Below, piece by piece: positions 9,255 to 15,360 of a DNA stretch of 15,723 nucleotides (within the stretch, counting starts at the first letter, position 1; every line of letters begins with the position of its first letter). Where the stretch lies: contig JBBANY010000055.1 of NCBI GenBank assembly GCA_040401695.1, positions 1-15,723 of the forward strand. The letters are read 5' to 3'. The notes beneath the pieces were generated by a model. That model ran no database searches and was not told the origin of the DNA. It was given only the letters and a program-made list of their open reading frames with translations. The position numbers were made by a program, and so were the translations under genes. Source of the DNA: F1-20-MAGs119 sp040401695. GTDB lineage: Bacteria; Actinomycetota; Acidimicrobiia; Acidimicrobiales; Ilumatobacteraceae.

Positions 9255-10115
9255 ATGGCCTACACCGACATTCTTCTCGACATCAGCGACGGCATCGCCA
9301 TCATCACGTTGAACCGCCCTGATGCGATGAACTCGTTCACCAATCAGATGGCTCGCGACCTGCGGGCGGCCTTCGATGAAGTCGATGCGAACGACGACGT
9401 GCGGGCGGTCATCGTCACCGGCAGCGGCCGCGCCTTCTGCGCGGGCGCCGATCTGTCGTCGGGTGGCAGCACGTTCGCCAAGGGCGGAAGCGACGAGGCA
9501 CCGCGTGGCGGCGTCGTTCGCGATGGCGGTGGTCTCGTGTCGCTGCGTGTTTTTGACTGCAAGAAGCCGGTGATCGCCGCCATTAACGGAGCGGCAGTGG
9601 GTGTGGGCATCACGATGACCCTGCCGATGGACATTCGCCTCGCCAGCACCAAAGCGAAGATCGGCTTCGTGTTCGCCAAGCGCGGTATCGTTCCCGAGGC
9701 GTGCTCGTCGTGGTTCCTGCCGCGTCTGGTCGGAATTTCGCAGGCAGCCGAGTGGGTGTACACGGGTCGACTCCTCACCGCCGACGAAGCCCTAGCGGGT
9801 GGCCTGGTACGCAGCGTCCACGAACCCGACGACCTGATGCCCGCGGCGATTGCGATCGCGCGCGAGATCGCCGAGAACACCGCGCCGGTGTCGGTTGCGC
9901 TGTCGCGTCAGATGATGTGGCGCATGCTCGGAGCGGACCATCCGATGGAGGCACACCGTGTCGACAGCAGGGGCATCCAGGCGCGTGGTCGTGCGGCGGA
10001 TGCGAAGGAAGGCGTCGAGAGTTTCCTCGAAAAGCGGCCCGCGAACTTTCCCGACAAGGTGAGCGACGGGCTTCCCGACATCTTCCCGGGATGGGTCGAC
10101 CCGGAATTCTCCTGA
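9255..10115 (+). CDS. Enoyl-CoA hydratase/isomerase (crotonase) family protein
   Basis: 286-residue crotonase-fold enzyme acting on a CoA thioester. The oxyanion-hole segments are recognisable as FCAGADLS (61-68) and NGAAVGVGITM (111-121). C-terminal features such as TGRLLTADEALAGGLV and SFLEKRPANFPD are typical of an actinobacterial subgroup annotated as enoyl-CoA hydratase. By eye, neither of the two Glu residues used by classical hydratases is in place: the first aligns with T120 and the second with F140. A single acid, E148 in GIVPEACSSW, sits where MenB carries its SFDGG aspartate. It may therefore be an isomerase or have another activity; the substrate is unknown. The start at 9255 gives the normal MAYTDILLDI beginning; longer frames run antisense-like into ftsX. 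The globin gene follows 2 bases after the stop. Confidence 0.85.
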   Translation: MAYTDILLDISDGIAIITLNRPDAMNSFTNQMARDLRAAFDEVDANDDVRAVIVTGSGRAFCAGADLSSGGSTFAKGGSDEAPRGGVVRDGGGLVSLRVFDCKKPVIAAINGAAVGVGITMTLPMDIRLASTKAKIGFVFAKRGIVPEACSSWFLPRLVGISQAAEWVYTGRLLTADEALAGGLVRSVHEPDDLMPAAIAIAREIAENTAPVSVALSRQMMWRMLGADHPMEAHRVDSRGIQARGRAADAKEGVESFLEKRPANFPDKVSDGLPDIFPGWVDPEFS

Positions 10116-10117
10116 CG

Positions 10118-10540
10118 ATGTCCGACGACACCATCTCCGAAGATTCGGTCACGGTCTACGAGGCACTGGGCGGCACCGACTTCTTCCTCGGGCTTGCCGA
10201 CCGTTTCTACGAACGGGTTCGCGACGATGCGGTGTTGCTGCCTCTGTATCCCGAACCCGACGATCTTCCGGCGGCTTCGCGACGTCTCGGGTTGTTTCTC
10301 GCACAGTACTGGGGTGGCCCGCACACCTACAGCGAAGAACGCGGGCATCCGATGTTGCGCGCGCGCCACAACCCGTACGTCGTCGGTGCGCTCGAGCGTG
10401 ACCACTGGCTGGTGTGCATGTTGAGCGCGGTGAACGAACTCGTGGCCGACGACGGAATCCGCGCGCAGATGACCGAGTATTTCGTGAAAGCGGCGGAACA
10501 CCTGCGCAATGATCAGCCGTTGCGCCTCGTCAAGCCGTAA
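10118..10540 (+). CDS. glbO: Group II truncated haemoglobin (trHbO/GlbO type)
   Basis: 140-residue 2-on-2 globin that binds haem and O2. In mycobacteria GlbO is associated with the membrane and with handling of O2, NO or peroxide; the role here is inferred. The group II residues are all visible: Tyr31 (B10), Tyr44 (CD1, in LYPEPDD), proximal His84 (F8, in RHNPY) and Trp97 (G8, in DHWLV). The hallmark FLAQYWGGPHTYSEERGHP covers residues 60-78. About 12 residues precede the usual family start. The ATG lies 2 bases after the crotonase stop, so translation is probably coupled. The 3' end overlaps the convergent RNA methyltransferase gene by 28 bases. Confidence 0.92.
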   Translation: MSDDTISEDSVTVYEALGGTDFFLGLADRFYERVRDDAVLLPLYPEPDDLPAASRRLGLFLAQYWGGPHTYSEERGHPMLRARHNPYVVGALERDHWLVCMLSAVNELVADDGIRAQMTEYFVKAAEHLRNDQPLRLVKP

Positions 10541-11322
10541 CAGGCCACGGCTGCCGCGGCAGCGACGTTCAGCGAATCGACTCCGGAGGCCATGGGAATG
10601 CGCACACGGTGCGTGGCAGGCTGCATCCACTCGTCGGCGAGACCGTCGCGCTCGGAGCCAAGAACGAGAGCAATACGGCGCGACGGGTGCAGTGCCGACA
10701 GATCGTGGGCGTCGGGGGAGGGGGTCATCGCATACGACTCGAAGCCCGCCGCGCGCAGCGTGGTGAAAAGGTGCGCCGCGTCGCCGGTGCGCGCGATGTC
10801 GAGTTGGAACGTGGTCCCCATTGCAACGCGCAGAGCACGCCGCGCAAAGGGGTCCGACGATTCTCCGTCGAGCACGACCCCGGTGAAACCGAATGCGGCA
10901 GCGCTGCGGGCGATCGCACCAACGTTGGTGGGGTTGTCGACCTGGGCAAGAACGACGATGCGTTCGTTGCGCGCGACCAGCTCGGCGACGTCGACCAATG
11001 GCGGCTTGGGAAACAGCGCCACGATCGACAATGCGACACCCAGTCCCGTGGCGGTCTTGCGCGTCGGTTCGTCGGCAACGACAATCTGTGCGGTTGAGAG
11101 CAGATCACCGAGTTGCTCGAGCATCGGGATCACCGACGCGTCGCACACGACCAAGTCCGGCACGTGGCCGACCTCGAGAGCGCGCATCACCACCAGGTCG
11201 CCCTCGGCGACGAATTTCGCATCGGTGCGTTCGCCCCGCCGGTGGAGGCGGGTGTTCAACTGGCGTTCGCGCAATCGGAACGGGTCGAACGCGGGGTCGT
11301 CGACACCCGTCGCGTGGCGCAC
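10513..11322 (-). CDS. SpoU/TrmH-family RNA 2'-O-ribose methyltransferase
   Basis: 269-residue SPOUT-class enzyme that transfers a methyl group from SAM to a ribose 2'-hydroxyl in tRNA or rRNA. The N-terminal substrate-binding domain (about 15-105) contains RLHRRGERTDAKFVAEG. The catalytic knot domain carries motif 1 NVGAIARSAAAFG (133-145, with the general-base Arg139), motif 2 LVLGSERDGL (219-228) and motif 3 IPMASGVDSLNVAAAAAV (242-259). The target nucleotide cannot be read from sequence. The start is a GTG at 11322, 2 bases after the menB stop, with no Shine-Dalgarno sequence, which suggests reinitiation from menB. It makes S-adenosylhomocysteine, the substrate of the ahcY product encoded elsewhere in the window, a link shared by all methyltransferases. 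Confidence 0.87.
   Translation of the reverse strand: MRHATGVDDPAFDPFRLRERQLNTRLHRRGERTDAKFVAEGDLVVMRALEVGHVPDLVVCDASVIPMLEQLGDLLSTAQIVVADEPTRKTATGLGVALSIVALFPKPPLVDVAELVARNERIVVLAQVDNPTNVGAIARSAAAFGFTGVVLDGESSDPFARRALRVAMGTTFQLDIARTGDAAHLFTTLRAAGFESYAMTPSPDAHDLSALHPSRRIALVLGSERDGLADEWMQPATHRVRIPMASGVDSLNVAAAAAVACYGLTRRNG
10550..10563. terminator. Perfect palindrome past the globin stop, possible terminator stem
   Basis: GCTGCCG-CGGCAGC is a perfect 14-base palindrome starting 10 bases after the globin stop. It lies within the Ala-rich C-terminal coding region of the convergent methyltransferase gene. There is no U-tract. It could help end rightward transcription, or it may simply reflect alternating Ala/Ala codons. 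Confidence 0.25.
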
Positions 11323-11324
11323 GT

Positions 11325-12227
11325 TCAGTAGTACCAGGGGAACGCCGACCAGTCGGGATCGCGCTTTTCGAGGAACGAATTGCGTCCTTCGGCCGCTTCA
11401 TCGGTCATGTAGGCGAGGCGTGTCGCTTCGCCTGCAAAAACCTGCTGGCCGACGAGGCCGTCGTCGATCAGGTTGAACGAGAACTTCAGCATGCGTTGGG
11501 CGGTCGGGCTCTTGCCGTTCACTTCTTTCGCCCACTGCAGCGCGGTTGTCTCGAGTTCGTCGTGGTCGACGACCGCATTCACCATTCCCATGCGGTGCGC
11601 ATCGTCGGCGGAATACTCACGTCCGAGGAAGAAGATCTCGCGCGCGAACTTCTGGCCGACCTGTCGGGCCAGGTACGCCGAGCCGTATCCGCCGTCGAAG
11701 CTGGCGACGTCGGCGTCGGTTTGCTTGAAGCGCGCGTGCTGACGCGAGGCGATGGTGAGGTCGGCAACGACATGCAGGCTGTGCCCACCACCGGCCGCCC
11801 AACCCGGCACGACACAAATGACGACCTTGGGCATGAAGCGGATGAGTCGCTGTACCTCGAGAATGTGAAGACGTCCCGAGCGGGCGGGGTCACTGGCGGC
11901 AAGTGAGTCGCTGTCGGAATACTGGTAGCCGGCACGACCACGGATGCGCTGGTCGCCACCACTGCAGAACGCCCAACCGCCGTCTTTCGGCGACGGCCCG
12001 TTGCCGGTGAGGATCACGCAACCGACGTCGCTCGTCTGGCGTGCGTGGTCGAGGGCGGTGAACAGTTCGTCGACCGTGTGGGGGCGGAAAGCGTTTCGGA
12101 CCTCGGGTCGGTTGAACGCGATGCGAACGGTGCCGTGTTCGACGCTGCGGTGGTAGGTGATGTCGGTGAAGTCGAATCCGGGAACCTGAGTCCAGCGAGT
12201 CGGGTCGAAGATCTGCGAAACGGTCAC
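11325..12227 (-). CDS. menB: 1,4-dihydroxy-2-naphthoyl-CoA synthase
   Basis: 300-residue crotonase-family enzyme that closes the second ring of menaquinone by intramolecular Claisen condensation of o-succinylbenzoyl-CoA in the cytoplasm. It closely resembles the mycobacterial enzyme: TDITYHR, FNRPEVRNAFRPHTVDEL, GNGPSPKDGGWAFCSGGDQRIRGR (75-98) and KQTDADVASFDGGYGSAYLARQVGQKFAREIFFLGR. Residues matching known catalytic positions are D171, S176 and Y273. D171 suggests the bicarbonate-independent type. No other men gene is in the window. The GTG at 12227 is chosen because homology begins shortly after and it follows the ABM stop by 16 bases; the ATG at 12275 would overlap the ABM gene. The 16-base gap is almost filled by a palindrome that abuts the start, and there is no Shine-Dalgarno sequence. 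Confidence 0.97.
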   Translation of the reverse strand: MTVSQIFDPTRWTQVPGFDFTDITYHRSVEHGTVRIAFNRPEVRNAFRPHTVDELFTALDHARQTSDVGCVILTGNGPSPKDGGWAFCSGGDQRIRGRAGYQYSDSDSLAASDPARSGRLHILEVQRLIRFMPKVVICVVPGWAAGGGHSLHVVADLTIASRQHARFKQTDADVASFDGGYGSAYLARQVGQKFAREIFFLGREYSADDAHRMGMVNAVVDHDELETTALQWAKEVNGKSPTAQRMLKFSFNLIDDGLVGQQVFAGEATRLAYMTDEAAEGRNSFLEKRDPDWSAFPWYY

Positions 12228-12241
12228 GGCACAAGTGTGCC
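12228..12241 (-). repeat. 14-base palindrome abutting the menB start
   Basis: GGCACA-AG-TGTGCC is a perfect inverted repeat that takes up nearly the whole gap between the ABM stop (12244) and the menB GTG (12227). In the menB mRNA it could fold as GGCAC/GTGCC with an ACTT loop directly against the start codon. Confidence 0.5.
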
Positions 12242-12243
12242 GA

Positions 12244-12651
12244 TTATTTGCGCAACCCCAACCACCAGGCGGCAACCTGAGCGGGCATCCGCTCGTGGTA
12301 CGCCTTCCACAGGTCAGATGCGCCGTCGATGAGGGGCTGCATGTTCGTTGCGGGAAGGGGGCTTGCCGTCGTGATCGGGTCGAGCCACTCGAGCTTGAAG
12401 TCGGAGAAGATGCCGGTCATCTTCTTCGCGTCGGTCTCGTGGTGGTCGGACGTCTGGTGTTCGAGGAAGGCGTTGTAGTCCTGGAAGGCGAGCAGGCCGT
12501 AGTAGGTGTTCGGCTCGGCACCGCGCCAGTACTCGTAGCGGATCACGCGCGTTTCGTTGTCGTGGGTTGCCTTGACGAGACGTTCGGCGAGGTCTTCGAA
12601 CTCGCGTTCCTTGCCGGGCTTGACGGTGATGTGAGCGAGGATCGTTGCCAT
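12244..12651 (-). CDS. ABM-domain protein, putative quinol monooxygenase
   Basis: 135-residue protein of the antibiotic-biosynthesis-monooxygenase (ABM, YgiN-like) family: small ferredoxin-fold dimers that oxidise quinols or aromatic polyketides without cofactors. The domain covers about residues 1-92: MATILAHITVKPGKEREFEDLAERLV, then RYEYWRGAEPNTYYGLLAFQDYNAFLEHQTSDHHE with the conserved His65 and the DHH segment 69-71. About 43 residues follow, including a Trp-rich tail (LWKAYHERMPAQVAAWWLGL) that basic ABM proteins lack. Its place 16 bases before menB suggests a naphthoquinol-related substrate, since E. coli YgiN acts on menadiol, but this is inference. TACTGT lies 6 bases before the ATG and there is no Shine-Dalgarno sequence, so it probably starts a leaderless transcript. 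Confidence 0.75.
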   Translation of the reverse strand: MATILAHITVKPGKEREFEDLAERLVKATHDNETRVIRYEYWRGAEPNTYYGLLAFQDYNAFLEHQTSDHHETDAKKMTGIFSDFKLEWLDPITTASPLPATNMQPLIDGASDLWKAYHERMPAQVAAWWLGLRK

Positions 12652-12657
12652 GTGCCC

Positions 12658-12663
12658 ACAGTA
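12658..12663 (-). promoter_or_regulatory. Predicted -10 box for a leaderless ABM-menB-trmH mRNA
   Basis: On the minus strand TACTGT (TANNNT) is followed by exactly 6 bases (GGGCAC) and the ATG at 12651. It lies in the 29-base gap after kynureninase and would separate the quinone-related genes from the kynurenine genes. No -35 box is recognised. Confidence 0.4.
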
Positions 12664-12680
12664 GTGGCATCGGCAGGCGG

Positions 12681-13877
12681 CTAATTCAGGCGGGAGAGTT
12701 CACCGACCAGCCGCGCGACGTCGGCGAAGCGCAGGAAGAGCGGGCTGAATGCGATGCGGATGACGTTGGGGGGCCGGAAGTCGACGATGAGGCTCCGCGC
12801 GATCAGTTCCTTCGACATCCGCTCGGCGTCGGGGTGCAGCAATGCGATGTGGCCGCCCCGCCGTGCTCCTTCGCGCTGTGACCCGAGCTCGAAGCCACCT
12901 GTCGACAGAAATGTCTCGTATCCCTCGACGAAGAAGTCGCCGAGTCGTATGCACGTGGTCCGCAGATCATCGATGGGGTACCGATTGATGACGCCGAGAG
13001 CGGCGTGCATCGCCTTCATCGACAACACGTGCGTCGTGCCACTGGAGAACCGGGCGATGCCGGGGGCCGGTCGGAACGTGTCCTCGAAAGCGAAGGGTTC
13101 AGCGTGGCCGAACCAGCCCGGTATCGGTTGGGCGACCGAGCCGATGATGCGCGGGGCGGCATACATGTAGGCGGGCGCGCCGGGGCCACCGTTCAGGTAC
13201 TTGTAGCCGCAACCCACCGCAAAGTCGATGTCGTTGTCGAGAACGTCGCACTTCACCGCGCCCGCGGCGTGTGCGAGGTCCCACACGGTGAAGATGCAGT
13301 GATCGTGGGCTGCGGCGGTGACGGCCCGCACGTCGTGGAGGTCGGCCGAGCGATAGTCGATCATCGAGGCGGTCATCACGGCGACGTCGTCGGCGAATCG
13401 CCGGGGCATTTCGGAGACTTCGAGCTCGATGAACTCGAGGCCGTGAAGGTCGGCGACGCTGCGCGCGACGTAACGGTCGGTTGGAAAGTTTCGTGAGTCG
13501 CACAACATCACCCGTCGTGTCGGCGACTTGTTGATGGTCACGGCGGCCGACAGAACCTTGAACAACGCGACCGAAGTCGAGTCGCCTGCAACGACCGAAC
13601 CCGCCGGCGCGCCGATGACCCTTGCGACGAGGTCGCCGGTGGAACCCGCCAGTTCGAGCCAGTCTCCGTCGTGCCATGTGCGCACGAGGCCGTTGCGCCA
13701 CTCCTCGTCGAGCGTGTGAACGACGGCGGCCCGCGCGGCGTGAGTGAGTGGGCCGAGTGAGTTGCCGAGGAAGTACGACTCGTTGTCGGGCAGGTCGAAC
13801 TGCGAGCGGGCGGCGGCAAGCGGATTCGCGAGGTCGAGTTCCGCCGCGCGTCGCGTGTAGTCGTCGAGTGTCGTCAT
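12681..13877 (-). CDS. kynU: Kynureninase
   Basis: 398-residue PLP enzyme (fold type I) that cleaves kynurenine to anthranilate and alanine, or 3-hydroxykynurenine to 3-hydroxyanthranilate. Signatures are SYFLGNSLGP (34-43), SRNFPTDRY (128-136), the PLP-contacting VWDLAHAAGA (198-207, with D200 and H203), and the Schiff-base lysine K226 in GCGYKYLNGGPGAPAY. The substrate-ring region PGWFGH and the RFSSGTTHVLS segment are also present. The length is at the short end for the family but complete. A GGAG ribosome binding site lies 7 bases before the ATG. The gene follows the probable formamidase after 12 bases, which makes the two successive steps of tryptophan breakdown adjacent. Tryptophan 2,3-dioxygenase is not in the window. 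Confidence 0.94.
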   Translation of the reverse strand: MTTLDDYTRRAAELDLANPLAAARSQFDLPDNESYFLGNSLGPLTHAARAAVVHTLDEEWRNGLVRTWHDGDWLELAGSTGDLVARVIGAPAGSVVAGDSTSVALFKVLSAAVTINKSPTRRVMLCDSRNFPTDRYVARSVADLHGLEFIELEVSEMPRRFADDVAVMTASMIDYRSADLHDVRAVTAAAHDHCIFTVWDLAHAAGAVKCDVLDNDIDFAVGCGYKYLNGGPGAPAYMYAAPRIIGSVAQPIPGWFGHAEPFAFEDTFRPAPGIARFSSGTTHVLSMKAMHAALGVINRYPIDDLRTTCIRLGDFFVEGYETFLSTGGFELGSQREGARRGGHIALLHPDAERMSKELIARSLIVDFRPPNVIRIAFSPLFLRFADVARLVGELSRLN

Positions 13878-13884
13878 GTTCCGG

Positions 13885-13888
13885 CTCC
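13885..13888 (-). promoter_or_regulatory. Ribosome binding site of kynU
   Basis: GGAG on the minus strand, 7 bases before the ATG at 13877 and just after the formamidase stop. It supports both the start and the operon link. It is one of only two clear Shine-Dalgarno sites in the window. Confidence 0.6.
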
Positions 13889-13889
13889 G

Positions 13890-14708
13890 TCAGGCCCGCA
13901 GGAGGCCGATAGTGGTGTCTCCGAGTTGCGTCCCCGGTGTGACGAGATCGTAAATCAGATCGAAATGGTCGCGACCGGCGACGACTCGCGAGGTGGCATC
14001 GACGCCGGCGGCAACGAGTTTGTCGACGTACGCGTCGCTCTGGGACTTGAATGAAGCCGTTTCTTCCTCGCCGACGAAGGCTCGAACGAAGCGCACGGGG
14101 GTCACCCGAAGGTGTGCGGGGCTGAGTCGCATCGCGTCGGGCACGGTGAGACCGAGCGGTTCGTTCACCGAGGTTGCGACCAGCGGCCGCAGGTCAAAGA
14201 CTCCACTCAGCAGAATCGCGGCATCGCACCTGACGGGCTGCGGATTCGCGGTGGTGACCATTGTGGCGAGATGGCCACCCGCCGACGAGCCGGACACGAC
14301 GACTCGCGCCGGGTCGAGGCCCGACGTGTGGAGGAGCCAATCGAACGCCGCACGGCACTGCGTGACGATGCGCTCGAGCGTCGCGGTCGGTGCGAGCGTG
14401 TAGTTGACGCTCGCGAAAGAGAACCCGAGGTCGAGTGCATCGGCAGCCCACATCGAGCACTCATCGGCGGAGAGCGCCTTCCAGTAGCCCCCATGAATGA
14501 AGACCAGAAGTGGCGAGCCGGGTGCGTGCCGTGCGACGACGACGTACTCGTCGGGTCCGGGCCCGTAGTACTCGCGGGTGACGCGTCCGCCCAGGCTCTC
14601 GAGAACGGCCGAACTGCGTCGCGCGTATTCCTCGATGTACCAGGGCGCGGGGTGCTTCGAGACGGAGCTGGGTGAGTACTCGCGTTCGAGGTCTGCGTCA
14701 GGCGACAT
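13890..14708 (-). CDS. kynB: Alpha/beta hydrolase, probable N-formylkynurenine formamidase
   Basis: 272-residue alpha/beta hydrolase of the hormone-sensitive-lipase-like group. The oxyanion motif HGGYW (72-76) is characteristic of the arylformamidase branch, and the nucleophile elbow GSSAGG (140-145) gives catalytic Ser142. The catalytic His is most likely H248 in GRDHFD; the acid is not certain. Formamidase hydrolyses N-formylkynurenine to kynurenine and formate, and its neighbour is kynureninase, the next step. This strongly supports the role, although the motif also occurs in other small-ester hydrolases. The symbol is given by function: classical bacterial KynB has an unrelated metal-dependent fold. 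The ATG at 14708 overlaps the end of the upstream transporter gene by 11 bases; an ATG at 14795 would add 29 low-complexity residues and is rejected. Confidence 0.75.
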   Translation of the reverse strand: MSPDADLEREYSPSSVSKHPAPWYIEEYARRSSAVLESLGGRVTREYYGPGPDEYVVVARHAPGSPLLVFIHGGYWKALSADECSMWAADALDLGFSFASVNYTLAPTATLERIVTQCRAAFDWLLHTSGLDPARVVVSGSSAGGHLATMVTTANPQPVRCDAAILLSGVFDLRPLVATSVNEPLGLTVPDAMRLSPAHLRVTPVRFVRAFVGEEETASFKSQSDAYVDKLVAAGVDATSRVVAGRDHFDLIYDLVTPGTQLGDTTIGLLRA

Positions 14709-15309
14709 GTTCGGGTTCAGCGGTCGGTGTTGCTCGACGCTGCGCTGCGCGGGCCTTTGCGACGATGATTGCCGAGCAGGGGATGACGAGGACATTCGGC
14801 AGTGTGACGAGCGCGTCGCCGATGGCGAGGCCGTAACACATCCAGGTCGACGACGTCACGAAGAGCAGAGCGTTGCTCGAGACCGACACACCCTGCAGAT
14901 CAGGATCGCGGAGAACCTTGAAGGTCTGCGGCAACACCGACAGTGCACCAACCGCGAAGGCGAGCATCCCGAGGAGTGTTGTGGATACCGCACCCGTGAC
15001 GAAGCCAAGACCGATGACGATGGTGACCAGTCCGAACACGGTCGTGCGCTTCACAACGTCGTGTCGGACCATCGCAGCAGCCAACAGTGCAATTGCCACT
15101 GCGACGAGAAGATTCGAACCGAAAAGAGGCATGTCCGACTGGGAGAGTCCGTAGATCGACCACAGGATCGACCCCGACATCCCCTGGAGGGCGCCAAGCG
15201 GAGCAAGGCCCTCGACCGTGTCGTTGCGGTACACGCGAAAAACCTGCGGCCAGATGAAGAGCATCGAAAGGACGGACGCGACGAGACCAAGCAGATTCGT
15301 GGGGGACAC
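14698..15309 (-). CDS. Seven-helix SWEET-like (tandem PQ-loop) membrane transporter
   Basis: 203-residue membrane protein with two PQ-loop repeats and seven predicted helices in a 3+1+3 layout: TM1 about 5-24, TM2 38-55, TM3 63-81, a linker TM4 91-112, TM5 113-131, TM6 144-161 and TM7 166-183. The PQ pairs are P21-Q22 and P127-Q128. Each repeat has a WxxYG motif (W50, W156) and, 16 residues later, an Asn (N66, N172). This is the Trp/Asn pair that lines the sugar pocket in SemiSWEETs. Bacterial members are usually single three-helix repeats of about 90 residues, so the fused form is unusual. Substrate unknown: sugar by motif, possibly a kynurenine-pathway compound by context. The GTG at 15309 is chosen because the frame upstream is hydrophilic and antisense to the divergent gene. 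It overlaps the formamidase start by 11 bases. Confidence 0.75.
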   Translation of the reverse strand: MSPTNLLGLVASVLSMLFIWPQVFRVYRNDTVEGLAPLGALQGMSGSILWSIYGLSQSDMPLFGSNLLVAVAIALLAAAMVRHDVVKRTTVFGLVTIVIGLGFVTGAVSTTLLGMLAFAVGALSVLPQTFKVLRDPDLQGVSVSSNALLFVTSSTWMCYGLAIGDALVTLPNVLVIPCSAIIVAKARAAQRRATPTAEPEHVA

Positions 15310-15348
15310 GCCCCCAGTCTGGCCGACGGCGGTGCCGAACGGACGAAC

Positions 15349-15354
15349 TATTCT
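15349..15354 (+). promoter_or_regulatory. Predicted -10 box for a leaderless right-edge gene
   Basis: TATTCT, a near-ideal TANNNT, is followed by exactly 6 bases (CGCGAC) and the ATG at 15361. The A of the start codon is therefore the predicted transcription start. It lies in the 51-base gap to the divergent transporter gene, where I also see no Shine-Dalgarno sequence for either gene. Confidence 0.45.
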
Positions 15355-15360
15355 CGCGAC

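Noticed and set aside
10118..10540. Longer globin frame starting at 9701
   Set aside because: The upstream part is the crotonase gene read in another frame; globin homology begins after the ATG at 10118.
11325..12275. menB start at the ATG 12275
   Set aside because: It would overlap the ABM gene by 32 bases and add residues not found in MenB; the GTG at 12227 fits better.
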